From: JASLDZ01 sp965199975
Lineage (GTDB): Bacteria > Pseudomonadota > Alphaproteobacteria > Caulobacterales > Caulobacteraceae
NCBI GenBank assembly: GCA_965199975.1
Contig: OZ241340.1
Coordinates: 2,356,001 to 2,420,000 of the forward strand
DNA length: 64,000 nt
Direction: 5' to 3'
The position numbers were made by a program, and so were the translations under genes. Below the pieces are notes generated by a model. It was not told where the DNA came from and did not search any database. It saw only the letters and a list, made by a program, of their open reading frames with translations. Below are positions 1-7,715 of this stretch, piece by piece. Every line of letters starts with the position of its first letter. Positions within the stretch are counted from its first letter, which is position 1.

Positions 1-252
1 GTCGCCCGCGTGGCGGGTGCGCACGCCTTGGGCGCGATCATGACCGGCATGGGCCGCGACGGGGCGGCGGGCCTTCGCGCCATGCGCGACGCGGGGGGCG
101 ACACCCTGGGCCAGGACGAGGCGAGCTCGGTGATCTACGGCATGCCCAAGGTCGCGTTCGAGACGGGCGCGGTCGCGCGCCAGTTGCCGTTGGAGCGCAT
201 CGGGCCGACCATCGTCGCCCTCACCCAACGCGCCGGGAGCCTGGGCCGATGA
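1..252 (+). CDS. cheB: CheB chemoreceptor methylesterase, C-terminal end (partial)
   Basis: The reading frame is open from the first base and encodes the last 83 residues of a CheB-type protein-glutamate methylesterase. CheB removes methyl groups from, or deamidates, chemoreceptor glutamate sites during adaptation. The visible part has the hallmark ending of the catalytic domain: 'TGMGRDGAAGL', which contains the catalytic-triad aspartate (MGRDG), followed by 'AQDEASSVIYGMP'-like sequence (here GQDEASSVIYGMPK) and a LPLERI tail. The N-terminal receiver domain lies outside the window. The stop overlaps the start of the next gene (ATGA), so the two are translationally coupled in a che operon read left to right. 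Confidence 0.93.
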   Translation, partial: VARVAGAHALGAIMTGMGRDGAAGLRAMRDAGGDTLGQDEASSVIYGMPKVAFETGAVARQLPLERIGPTIVALTQRAGSLGR

Positions 253-638
253 GCCGAGCCGCCCACCTCAAGGTGCTGATCGTCGACGATCAGGCGAGCC
301 TGCGCGCCCTCGTCCGCGCGAGCCTGCAAGAGATCGGTGTGACCGACATCGCGGAAGCCCATGACGGCGAGGAGGCGCTCACCGCGCTCGCCGGACGACC
401 GGCGCATCTGGTGATCTCGGACTACAACATGCCCAGGCTCGACGGGCTGGGCCTCCTCCAGGCGATGCGGGCCGATCCGCCCACCAGGACCACCGCCTTC
501 ATCATGCTCACCGGCCGCGCCGACCGCGAGCTGGTGCAGCGTGCGGTGCAGTCCGGCGTCAACAACTACCTCGTGAAGCCCTTCACCGCGCAGGCCTTGA
601 AGAGCAAGATCGAGGCGGTGTTCGGCGCGCTGACGTGA
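249..638 (+). CDS. cheY: CheY-type single-domain response regulator
   Basis: A 129-residue stand-alone receiver domain. All signature residues are present: the acidic pair D13-D14 in LIVDDQ, phospho-acceptor D58 in VISDYNMP, T88 in MLTGR and K110 in LVKPF. Proteins of this kind are phosphorylated by CheA and bind the flagellar switch, or act as a phosphate sink. It lies between cheB and cheD with 4-base overlaps on both sides; in Caulobacter crescentus this slot of the major che operon holds CheYII. The assignment as a CheY is secure from sequence; which of the multiple CheYs drives the motor cannot be told from this window. Confidence 0.93.
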   Translation: MSRAAHLKVLIVDDQASLRALVRASLQEIGVTDIAEAHDGEEALTALAGRPAHLVISDYNMPRLDGLGLLQAMRADPPTRTTAFIMLTGRADRELVQRAVQSGVNNYLVKPFTAQALKSKIEAVFGALT

Positions 639-1201
639 TACCCGCCGCCCGCGCGAGCGCCTCGCTCTACGACGACCGCCGCCGGCACGTGGTGCAGGGC
701 GAGCAGGCGGTCTCGCGCGATCCCGAGGTGATGCTGACGACGCTCTTGGGGTCGTGCGTCGCGGCCTGCCTCTACGATCCGGTGGCCGAGGTCGGCGGCA
801 TGAACCATTTCCTGCTGCCGGGCGAGGCCGAGGCGGCGGGCGGCCTGCGCCAGGGCGTGCACGCCATGGAGCTCCTGGTGAACGCGCTCCTGAAGGAAGG
901 CGCCCTGCGCCAGCGGCTGCGCGCCAAGGTGTTCGGCGGCGCCAGCATGGTCGAGCGCCTCACCGACGTCGGCCAGCGCAACGCGGCGTTCGCGGAGGCC
1001 TTCCTGCGGCGCGAAGGCATCGAGGTCGCGGGCGCCGACCTGCGCGGCGAGCAGGGTCGGCGCGTACAGTTCTGGCCGGTGGGCGGCCGCGCGCGCCAGA
1101 TGCTGATGGCGCCCAACGACCGCTCCGCCTTCGAGCTCGAACGACGCCGCCCCCGGCGCATCGCGCCCGCCACGGGCGATGGCGAGCTGGAGCTGTTCTG
1201 A
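635..1201 (+). CDS. cheD: CheD chemoreceptor glutamine deamidase
   Basis: 188 residues with a GTG start overlapping the cheY stop. CheD hydrolyses specific receptor glutamines to glutamates, which makes them available for methylation. The known catalytic triad of the family (Thr, Cys 6 later, His 17 after the Cys) is reproduced exactly as T35, C41 and H58 in TTLLGSC...GGMNHF, and the conserved KVFGGASM segment follows. The C-terminal ~35 residues are a basic, low-complexity tail ending GELELF, an ending echoed by the next protein. It is cytoplasmic and acts with CheB and CheR on receptors. Confidence 0.93.
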   Translation: MIPAARASASLYDDRRRHVVQGEQAVSRDPEVMLTTLLGSCVAACLYDPVAEVGGMNHFLLPGEAEAAGGLRQGVHAMELLVNALLKEGALRQRLRAKVFGGASMVERLTDVGQRNAAFAEAFLRREGIEVAGADLRGEQGRRVQFWPVGGRARQMLMAPNDRSAFELERRRPRRIAPATGDGELELF

Positions 1202-1203
1202 CG

Positions 1204-1533
1204 ATGAGCGCCGCTCAGCCCTTGCCCGCCATGCTCCAGGCGCTCTCCAACGAGCTGGTCGAGCTGCACATCGAGGCGAACGCGCTGCAGGACGTGTTCC
1301 CCGCCACGGGCGATCCTGGCGTGATGGTGGGCCTGCAGCGCCTCGATGCGCTGACGCAGACGCTCGACGCGCTGGCCGCCTATCTCGTGCGCTTGGCGCA
1401 GGCCATCGCCGCCGGCGCGCCGCTCGATGCGAGCCGTGCGGCCGAAGCCGTCCCCCTGGGCGCGGTGGCCCTGCGCCTGGCCCTGCGCACCGGCGCCCCG
1501 ACCACGCCGCCGGGCGAGTGCGACCTGTTCTGA
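1204..1533 (+). CDS. cheU: CheU-like small chemotaxis operon protein
   Basis: 109 residues, starting 2 bases after cheD and ending in an ATGA overlap with the next gene. It has no recognisable enzymatic motif. The body is predicted all-helical (leucine/alanine-rich amphipathic segments at about residues 8-30 and 40-70), followed by a flexible tail ending GECDLF. The name rests on position: the Caulobacter crescentus che operon order is cheB-cheYII-cheD-cheU-cheYIII-cheE, and this gene occupies the cheU slot. Function is unknown to me. The tail shares an E-x-x-L-F end with CheD, hinting at a common docking partner. Confidence 0.62.
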   Translation: MSAAQPLPAMLQALSNELVELHIEANALQDVFPATGDPGVMVGLQRLDALTQTLDALAAYLVRLAQAIAAGAPLDASRAAEAVPLGAVALRLALRTGAPTTPPGECDLF

Positions 1534-2129
1534 TGAGCGGGCCCAGCGCGTCGATGTTCTTCGGCAGCGACGAACGCCTGAACATGAGCCGCGTCGTCGT
1601 GCTCCTGGTCGAGCAGAACCTGGCCGAGCAGGACCTCTTGGTGCAGGTGCTGACGGGCTTCGGCGTGCGCAACATCCGCCGCTGCCAGACCCCGGCCGCC
1701 GCCCGCGAGACGCTGGCCGCCTACGACATCGGCCTGATCGTGCTCGACGGCTCGGCCGACGACGGCGGCGCCTACGCCTTCGTGCGCTGGCTGCGGCGCG
1801 AGGCGCCGGAGCCGCGGCGCTTCCTGCCCGTGCTCATGCTGAACGGCCACGTGCGCGCCTCGCAGGTCTACCGGGCGCGCGACTGCGGCGCCAACTTCGT
1901 CGTCACCAAGCCGATCAGCGCGCGCATCCTCCTCGACCGCATCGCCTGGCTCGGCCGCGAGACGCGCGGGTTTCTGGCGGTGGAGGACGGCTACGTCGGC
2001 CCCGACCGCCGCTTCCGCACCGACGGTGCTCCGCCGGGCATGGTCGGCCGGCGCAAGGACGACGCTCCGGTTGACGCCTGCGCCCCGACAGACGCCGAGG
2101 CCGTCGACGCACACCGCCAACCGCGCTGA
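1533..2129 (+). CDS. Divergent CheY-like receiver protein with arginine-rich tail (CheYIII/Cle-like)
   Basis: 198 residues. Residues ~20-145 form a receiver fold, but the active site is degenerate. The acidic pair is replaced by E27-Q28 (LLVEQN), the Thr/Ser position by N104 (LMLNG), while D72 (IVLDG) and K126 (VTKPI) remain, so normal phosphorylation is doubtful. A tail with GPDRRFR (R159, R160, R162) and GRRKDD (R173, R174) follows. In Caulobacter the gene at this operon position is CheYIII, and a subset of Caulobacter CheY-like proteins (Cle) bind cyclic di-GMP through arginine-rich residues and then act at the flagellar motor. I infer, but cannot show, that this is such an effector. The start ATG overlaps the preceding stop. 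Confidence 0.75.
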   Translation: MSGPSASMFFGSDERLNMSRVVVLLVEQNLAEQDLLVQVLTGFGVRNIRRCQTPAAARETLAAYDIGLIVLDGSADDGGAYAFVRWLRREAPEPRRFLPVLMLNGHVRASQVYRARDCGANFVVTKPISARILLDRIAWLGRETRGFLAVEDGYVGPDRRFRTDGAPPGMVGRRKDDAPVDACAPTDAEAVDAHRQPR

Positions 2130-2210
2130 GCCCGGTCGCGCGACGAAGGCTTGTATAGCTCAGGGCGAGCGGCGACCCTGGGCGGCCCAGGAACGAGGCG
2201 GAGGCGGCGC

Positions 2211-3812
2211 TTGAGCGGCCGGGACTGGCGCCGAGGCGCCGCGATCTACCAAGTCTATCCCCGCTCCTTCGCCGACTCGGACGGCGACGGAGTCGGCGAC
2301 CTGGCGGGGATCACCGCCAAGCTCGACTACATCGCGTCGCTGAACGTGGACGCGGTGTGGCTGTCGCCCTTCTTCACCTCGCCCATGGCCGACTTCGGCT
2401 ACGACGTCGCCGATCCCTTCGATGTGGACCCGCTGTTCGGCACGCTGACCGACTTTGATGCGCTCGTCGCGCGGGCCCACGCGCTCGGCCTCAAGGTCAT
2501 CATCGACCAAGTCTACTGCCATCTGTCCGACCGGTCGGCCTGGTTCCAGGAGAGCCGCAGCTCGCGCGCCGACCCGCGCGCCGACTGGTTCGTGTGGGCC
2601 GACGCCCGGCCCGACGGCTCGCCCCCCTCCAACTGGCAGTCGGTGTTCTATGGCCCGGCCTGGACCTGGGACGCGCGGCGCGGCCAGTACTACATGCACA
2701 ACTTCCTGCCCGAGCAGCCGCAGCTGAACGTGCACAACTCCGCGGTGCAGGACGCCTTGTGCGACATCGCCCGCTTCTGGCTCGAACGCGGCGTCGACGG
2801 GTTCAGGCTGGATGCGCTCAACTTCATGATGCACGACGAGACGCTGCGGGATAATCCGCCCGCGCCGCCTGAAAAGCCCAGGACAAGGCCGTTTGATTTC
2901 CAGGACAAGCGCTACAACCAGTCGCATCCCGACACCCCGCGAATGATCGAAAAGCTGCAGGCGGTCGTCGCGAGCTACCCCGGCCGCTTCACCGTGGCCG
3001 AGATCGGCGGCGACCGGGCGCTGGAGGAGATGCGCGCCTACACGCTGGGCCCGGCGCGGCTCGACACCGCCTACAGCTTCACCTTCCTCTACGCCCCCGC
3101 CCTCACGCCCGGGCTGGTGCAAGGCGCGCTCGCCGACTGGGCGCCCGACGCCTCGCCCGGCGGCTGGCCTTCCTGGGCCTTCTCCAACCACGACGCGCCG
3201 CGCGCCATCAGCCGCTGGTGGCCCGATCAGCCGCCCGAGCGGGTGGCGCCCCTAACCTTGCTCCTGCTCGTCTGCCTGCGTGGGAACATCTTCGTCTGGC
3301 AGGGCGAGGAGCTGGGCCTGCCGCAGGGCGAGGTGGCGTTCGACCGGCTGGTCGATCCCGAGGCGATCCGCAACTGGCCCAAGACCCTGGGCCGCGACGG
3401 CGCGCGCACGCCCATGCCCTGGCGCGCCCGGGCGCCGCACGCCGGCTTCTCCGACGCCGAGCCCTGGCTGCCCGTCGACCCACGCCATGGCGCCCTGGCG
3501 GTCGACCGCCAGGCGCTCGACCCGCGCTCGACGCTGAACTTCGCGCGCAGGGCGCTGGGCTTGCGCCAGGCGCGCGAGGCCCTGCGCACCGGCGACCTGC
3601 GGCCGCGCGCCGCCGAGGGTTCCGTTCTGGCCTTCGAGCGCGACGCGGATGCGGCGCCGCTCCTGTGCGCCTTCAATCTCGGCGAGGCGGCCGCACCGGG
3701 GCCCGCCCCCGAGGGCTGGCGCGTGGTGCTGGCCACGTCCGGAGTCGCAGAGGGCGAGCCGCCGCCGAGGACGCTGCCGCCGCTGGTGGGCTACGTGGCC
3801 GAACGCGCCTGA
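2211..3812 (+). CDS. GH13 alpha-glucosidase
   Basis: 533 residues, hydrolysing alpha-1,4 or alpha-1,6 glucosidic bonds of short oligosaccharides. The (beta/alpha)8 barrel signatures are in order: IIDQVYCH (region I; the usual Asn before His is Cys), GFRLDAL with the nucleophile Asp, TVAEIGG with the acid/base Glu, and FSNHDAPR with the transition-state Asp. The N-terminal AAIYQVYPRSFADSDGDGVGD is typical of oligo-1,6-/alpha-glucosidases. I chose TTG at 2211 because AGGCGGAGG lies ~6 bases upstream; a longer frame from 2151 would add 20 arginine/glycine-rich residues without family support. No signal peptide is seen, so it is probably cytoplasmic. Confidence 0.9.
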   Translation: MSGRDWRRGAAIYQVYPRSFADSDGDGVGDLAGITAKLDYIASLNVDAVWLSPFFTSPMADFGYDVADPFDVDPLFGTLTDFDALVARAHALGLKVIIDQVYCHLSDRSAWFQESRSSRADPRADWFVWADARPDGSPPSNWQSVFYGPAWTWDARRGQYYMHNFLPEQPQLNVHNSAVQDALCDIARFWLERGVDGFRLDALNFMMHDETLRDNPPAPPEKPRTRPFDFQDKRYNQSHPDTPRMIEKLQAVVASYPGRFTVAEIGGDRALEEMRAYTLGPARLDTAYSFTFLYAPALTPGLVQGALADWAPDASPGGWPSWAFSNHDAPRAISRWWPDQPPERVAPLTLLLLVCLRGNIFVWQGEELGLPQGEVAFDRLVDPEAIRNWPKTLGRDGARTPMPWRARAPHAGFSDAEPWLPVDPRHGALAVDRQALDPRSTLNFARRALGLRQAREALRTGDLRPRAAEGSVLAFERDADAAPLLCAFNLGEAAAPGPAPEGWRVVLATSGVAEGEPPPRTLPPLVGYVAERA

Positions 3813-3870
3813 CGACGATGCGCGGAGCCGATCCGGTCACGGTGGACGGAGTCGGCGCGCTCGGCGCCGC

Positions 3871-5088
3871 TCAGCCGACGGCCAACGCCGCCTGCAGCGC
3901 GGCGGCGAGATCGCCACGCGGCGCCGCCTCCACCTCGTCGAGACCGAGCCAGGCGGCTATCAGCCGAAGCTCGGCGGCCAGCGCTTCGGCGGCGTGGGCG
4001 GGCGCGTCCGGCTCGGCATGGGCCGCCTGCACACGCAGCACGCCGGAGGCGCGATCGCTTTTCAGATCGACGCGCGCGGCGATGCGCTCGCCCAGGAGGA
4101 AGGGCAGGACGTAGTAGCCGTGCTCGCGCTTGGCCTGCGGGGTGTAGATCTCCAGCCGCACGCGCACGCCGAACAGGCGCTCGGTGCGGCCGCGCTCCCA
4201 GATCAGCGGATCGAACGGCGCGAGGAGGGCCGCCGCCTCGATGCGCCGTGGGCGACGCGCGGCTGGGTGCAGGAACGCCGCCCGCGCCCAGCCCTCGACC
4301 CGCACGGGCTGCAGCGCGCCGGCCTCCACGAGCTCCGCCAGCCGCGGCGCTGCATCGGCGGGCGAGAGGCGATGGTAGTCGGCCAGGTCGCCCGCGGTGG
4401 CCACGCCCAGCGCCTGCGCCGCCTGCAGCAGCAGCGTGCGGTGCGCCTCCTCGGGCGAGGGCGTCGGCGCGGCGGACACGGCGGACGGCAGCACGCGCTC
4501 GGGCAGGTCGTAGACGCGCTCGAAGCTGTTGGTGCGGGTGCGCGTCGTGAGCCGGCCCGCCCAGAACAGCCACTCCAGCGCCTGCTTGGCGCCGCTCCAG
4601 CCCCACCAGCCCCCCTCGCCCTTGTCGCCGAAGGCCGAGGCCGGGAGCGGGCCCTCGGCCTCGATGCGCCGAAGCGCCGCCTCTGCCTCGGGGCGGCGCT
4701 CGCGGGCGAAGGCGGCGAGGCGGCCCCAGGTCCCCTCCCCGCGTTCGGCGCGCGCCATGCGCCAGCGGTAGAGCGGATGGTGCTCCACCGGGATCAGCGA
4801 GGCCTCGTGCGCCCAGTATTCGAACAGCCGCTTCGGCTTCGGCCCCCAGGCGGCGGCCTCCAGCACCGGGCGCGGATAGGCGCCCAGACGCGAGAACAGC
4901 GGCAGATAGTGCGCCCGCGCCAGCACGTTCACGCTGTCGATCTGCAGCAGGCCCAGGCGTTGCACGCCGCGACCGATCAGGCGCCAGTCCATGCGCGCGC
5001 CGGGGGCCGGGCGCGGCTCGGCGAAGCCCTGCGCCGCCAGCGCGATGCGCCGCGCGCCCGCCGCCGAGAGACGTTCCGGGGTGCTCAC
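3871..5088 (-). CDS. ycaQ: YcaQ-like winged-helix protein (putative crosslink-repair DNA glycosylase)
   Basis: 405 residues from a GTG start that overlaps the upstream yhhQ stop by 4 bases (GTGA). The sequence is of the HTH_42/YcaQ type (former DUF1006). It has an N-terminal helical part with LGLLQIDSVNVLARAHYLP, followed by FEYWAHEASLIP, WWGWSGAKQALEWLFWAGRL and the late PFDPLIWERGRTERLFG block. E. coli YcaQ/AlkX and AlkZ relatives unhook DNA interstrand crosslinks; whether this one does is inferred from family. It is last of a three-gene overlapping set with yhhQ and gltD. An alternative annotation is simply winged-helix domain protein. Confidence 0.82.
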   Translation of the reverse strand: MSTPERLSAAGARRIALAAQGFAEPRPAPGARMDWRLIGRGVQRLGLLQIDSVNVLARAHYLPLFSRLGAYPRPVLEAAAWGPKPKRLFEYWAHEASLIPVEHHPLYRWRMARAERGEGTWGRLAAFARERRPEAEAALRRIEAEGPLPASAFGDKGEGGWWGWSGAKQALEWLFWAGRLTTRTRTNSFERVYDLPERVLPSAVSAAPTPSPEEAHRTLLLQAAQALGVATAGDLADYHRLSPADAAPRLAELVEAGALQPVRVEGWARAAFLHPAARRPRRIEAAALLAPFDPLIWERGRTERLFGVRVRLEIYTPQAKREHGYYVLPFLLGERIAARVDLKSDRASGVLRVQAAHAEPDAPAHAAEALAAELRLIAAWLGLDEVEAAPRGDLAAALQAALAVG

Positions 5089-5807
5089 ACCTTGGTGCGG
5101 AAGGGCGTGAAATCGGTGCCCTCGTCGTACACGTCCAACCCCTCGGCGCGCTTCAAGCCGTTGACCACAAGATAGGTCATCGGCGTCAGCAACACTTCCC
5201 ACGCAACCTTCAATACGAACTGCGTCAGCGCCACCTTGATCACGGTGTCCAGCGTCCACATGCCCAGAAACGCCAGCGGGTAGAACAGGGTGCTGTCCAC
5301 GCCCTGCGCCGCCACGGTCGAGCCTATGGTGCGCGTCCACAGCCAGCGCCCGCCGGTCAGCATCTTCAGCCTCGCCATGACGAAGCTGTTGACGAACTCG
5401 CCCGCCCAGAAGGCGGCGATGGAGGCGAAGACGATGCGCGGCACCTGGCCGAACACCGCCTCGTAGGCCGCCTGCCCCGACCAGCTCGGCGCCGGCGGCA
5501 ACGCCACGACGACCAGGCTCATCACCGCCATGAAGACCAGCGCGCCGAAGCCGACCCAGATGCAGCGCCGCGCGCGGGCGTAGCCGTAGACCTCGGTGAG
5601 CACGTCGCCGATCACGTAGGAGACGGGGAAGAACAGTATGCCCGCACCGAACGGCCACAGTCCCACAAACGGCAGCGGCACCGCCGCCACCTTGCCCGCC
5701 CCGATGACGTTGGAGAGCAGCAGGAGGGTGACGAACGCGGCCATCACCACGTCGAAGAACCGCAGGTGCTTGCTATCCAGCGAGGTGGCCGAGACGCGCT
5801 CGATCAT
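5085..5807 (-). CDS. yhhQ: YhhQ-type queuosine precursor transporter
   Basis: 240 residues, a polytopic membrane protein with about six hydrophobic segments (starting FFDVVMAAFVTLLLLSNV). The family hallmark SYVIGDVLTEVYGYARAR is present, followed by FWAGEFVNSFVMARLK and QGVDSTLFYPLAF. Members (DUF165/VUT) import 7-cyano-7-deazaguanine for tRNA queuosine salvage. The ATG at 5807 overlaps the gltD stop (ATGA) and its own stop overlaps ycaQ, so the three are co-transcribed. A longer upstream extension of the frame is arginine-rich and looks like antisense noise. Confidence 0.9.
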   Translation of the reverse strand: MIERVSATSLDSKHLRFFDVVMAAFVTLLLLSNVIGAGKVAAVPLPFVGLWPFGAGILFFPVSYVIGDVLTEVYGYARARRCIWVGFGALVFMAVMSLVVVALPPAPSWSGQAAYEAVFGQVPRIVFASIAAFWAGEFVNSFVMARLKMLTGGRWLWTRTIGSTVAAQGVDSTLFYPLAFLGMWTLDTVIKVALTQFVLKVAWEVLLTPMTYLVVNGLKRAEGLDVYDEGTDFTPFRTKV

Positions 5808-7240
5808 GCCGCCAGCGCACCGGCGCGGCGGCCGTCCAGCCAGGCGGCGATCTCGCGCCCGGCGTCCATCCCGTCCTTCACCGCCCAAACCACCAGCGAG
5901 GCGCCGCGCGCGATGTCGCCCGCGGCGAACACGCCCTCCAGCGTGGTGGCGCAGCCGACCGGCAGGCGCACCGCCCCGTGGGGGGTGACCGCGAGATCGG
6001 GCGCAGCGAACAGGGTGCGCAGGTCCTCCGCATCGAAGCCCAGCGCCTGGATGACGAGGTCGGCCGGCGCCGTCATGGTCTCTTCCGTGGGCTCGGGCGC
6101 GCGGCGGCCGCCGGCGTCGGGCGCGCCCAACCGCATGCGGCGCACGTCCACACCTGCGTCGCTCACCGCCAGGGGCGCGGAGAGCCAGTCGAAGTCCACG
6201 CCCTCCTCCTCGGCGCGGGCCACCTCGCGGGCCGAGCCCGGCATGTTGGCGCGGTCGCGGCGGTAGGCCAGGCGCACCTCGCTGGCGCCCTGACGCACGG
6301 CGGTGCGCACGCAGTCCATGGCGGTGTCGCCGCCGCCCAGCACCACCACGCGCTTGCCCGCCGCGTCGATCGCGGGAGCCGCGCCACTGAGGCCCGCCCG
6401 GTTGGAGCTGATCAGGAAATCGAGCGCCGCCACGGCCGCCCCCGGCTCGCCCAGCGAGCGAGCGCGGTAGACGCCCGTGGCCACCAGCACCGCGTCGTGG
6501 CGCGCCCGCAGCGCGGCGAACCCCAGCGAACGCCCGATCTCCACGCCGAGCGCGAACACCACGCCGCCTTCCTCCAGCCGACGCACGCGGCGAGCCACGA
6601 TCTCCTTTTCCAGCTTGAAGGACGGGATGCCGTAGATCAGCAGGCCGCCGGCGCGGTCATGCCGGTCGTAGACCGTCACCTGCACGCCCGCTCGCCGCAG
6701 CAGCTCGGCCGCGGAGAGCCCTGCGGGCCCAGACCCGACGATACCCACGGACTCGCGCCGCTCTCCCCCCTCCGGCGCGAGCGGCGCGACCCAGCCTTGC
6801 GCCCAGGCGGTGTCGGTCAGCCATTGCTCCACCGCGCCTATGGTGACCGTGCCGAAGCCCGCCTGCTCGACCACGCAGGCGCCTTCGCACAGCTTGTCCT
6901 GCGGGCAGATGCGGCCGCACACCTCCGGCAGGGTGGAGGTGGCGGCGCTCAACTCGTAGGCCTCGCGCACCCGCCCCTCGGCGGCGAGCTGCAGCCACTC
7001 GGGGATGTCGTTGCGCAGCGGGCAACCCGACTGGCAGAAGGGCACGCCGCACTGGCTGCACCGCGACGATTGCGCCAGCGCGGCCGCCGGCGAGAAGTTC
7101 TCGTACACCTCTGCGAAGTCGCGCGCCCGCGCCTCGGCCGGCCGACGTGCAGGCCCGCGATGGGGTTCGATGGCGAAGCGAAGCGTCGCGCCTGGCACGT
7201 TCCGCCCCCTGGAAGCCGAGATCGACGTGTATGCGGGCAT
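5804..7240 (-). CDS. gltD: Glutamate synthase small subunit-type NAD(P)-dependent flavoprotein (GltD)
   Basis: 478 residues. The N-terminal Fe-S region shows CSQCGVPFCQSGCP and CGRICPQDKLCEGAC; the FAD-binding GxGPAGL motif (VGIVGSGPAGLSAAE) follows, then the pyridine nucleotide site VVVLGGGDTAMDC, and near the end the GVFAAGDIARG FAD motif. In the glutamate synthase complex this subunit feeds electrons from NADPH to GltB. No gltB is adjacent in the window, so this copy could be an orphan GltD-like oxidoreductase. It heads the gltD-yhhQ-ycaQ set. An AGGAGG lies ~18 bases before the ATG, farther than usual, so the exact start is not certain. Confidence 0.88.
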   Translation of the reverse strand: MPAYTSISASRGRNVPGATLRFAIEPHRGPARRPAEARARDFAEVYENFSPAAALAQSSRCSQCGVPFCQSGCPLRNDIPEWLQLAAEGRVREAYELSAATSTLPEVCGRICPQDKLCEGACVVEQAGFGTVTIGAVEQWLTDTAWAQGWVAPLAPEGGERRESVGIVGSGPAGLSAAELLRRAGVQVTVYDRHDRAGGLLIYGIPSFKLEKEIVARRVRRLEEGGVVFALGVEIGRSLGFAALRARHDAVLVATGVYRARSLGEPGAAVAALDFLISSNRAGLSGAAPAIDAAGKRVVVLGGGDTAMDCVRTAVRQGASEVRLAYRRDRANMPGSAREVARAEEEGVDFDWLSAPLAVSDAGVDVRRMRLGAPDAGGRRAPEPTEETMTAPADLVIQALGFDAEDLRTLFAAPDLAVTPHGAVRLPVGCATTLEGVFAAGDIARGASLVVWAVKDGMDAGREIAAWLDGRRAGALAA

Positions 7241-7273
7241 GTTCGTGCCCGAGGCAAGCCTCCTTGCGCCCGC

Positions 7274-7459
7274 CTACTTGCGCAGCGCCGGCTTCGACTT
7301 GGAGGCTGAGCGCGCCGCCGCCGCCCGCTCCGTGCGCCGGTCGCCGGGGGTGGCGCCCCCACCGCCCTCGCGCCCCGCCTTGCGGGCCGCCACGATGGCG
7401 GCGAGCTTCTCGCTGGGCGAGGCGGGAGGCGAGCTTGGGGGCGCGTCGTCGCTGGTCAT
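7274..7459 (-). CDS. Small basic conserved hypothetical protein
   Basis: 61 residues (ATG 7459), lying 33 bases upstream of gltD on the same strand. It is rich in Ala, Ser, Arg and Lys with the core SEKLAAIVAARKAGREGGGG and ending SKSKPALRK; no transmembrane or catalytic motif is visible. Similar short Ala/Lys-rich proteins occur in Caulobacterales, but I cannot give a function. The ORF extends further upstream antisense to the DUF3606 gene; the start at 7459 is preferred because the upstream part has shadow-like composition. Confidence 0.5.
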   Translation of the reverse strand: MTSDDAPPSSPPASPSEKLAAIVAARKAGREGGGGATPGDRRTERAAAARSASKSKPALRK

Positions 7460-7532
7460 GGCTCTGCGCATAGCACGTCTGGACGCCCGGTCGCGTCCGT
7501 GCTGCACGGGCGGGTGGCAGGGAGGATCGCCG

Positions 7533-7715
7533 ATGCCGGGACTGAAAGACAAGCGCGGCTTCATCGACAAGGAGCGGCTCGACCTCTCCGAGCGCCAGGC
7601 CGTGGAATACTGGATGAAGCGCTGGGGCGTGACCCGCGACCAGCTCACCGCCGCCCACCGCAAGGCCGGCCGCATGACCAAGGACATCGCCGCCGAACTG
7701 GGAAAGAAACGCTAG
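7533..7715 (+). CDS. DUF3606 domain protein
   Basis: 60 residues, matching the DUF3606 pattern: a short charged start, then RGFIDKERLDLSERQAVEYW, then the helix WGVTRDQLTAAHRKAG. A ribosome binding site (GGCAGGGAGG) is well placed before the ATG. Proteins of this family are small, soluble and of unknown function, often several per genome in Alphaproteobacteria. It is divergent from the small protein at 7274-7459. Confidence 0.85.
   Translation: MPGLKDKRGFIDKERLDLSERQAVEYWMKRWGVTRDQLTAAHRKAGRMTKDIAAELGKKR

Noticed and set aside
2150..2165. tRNA-like start 'TATAGCTCAGG'
   Set aside because: No anticodon stem, T-loop (GTTCGAATC) or acceptor pairing follows; it is the leader of the GH13 gene.
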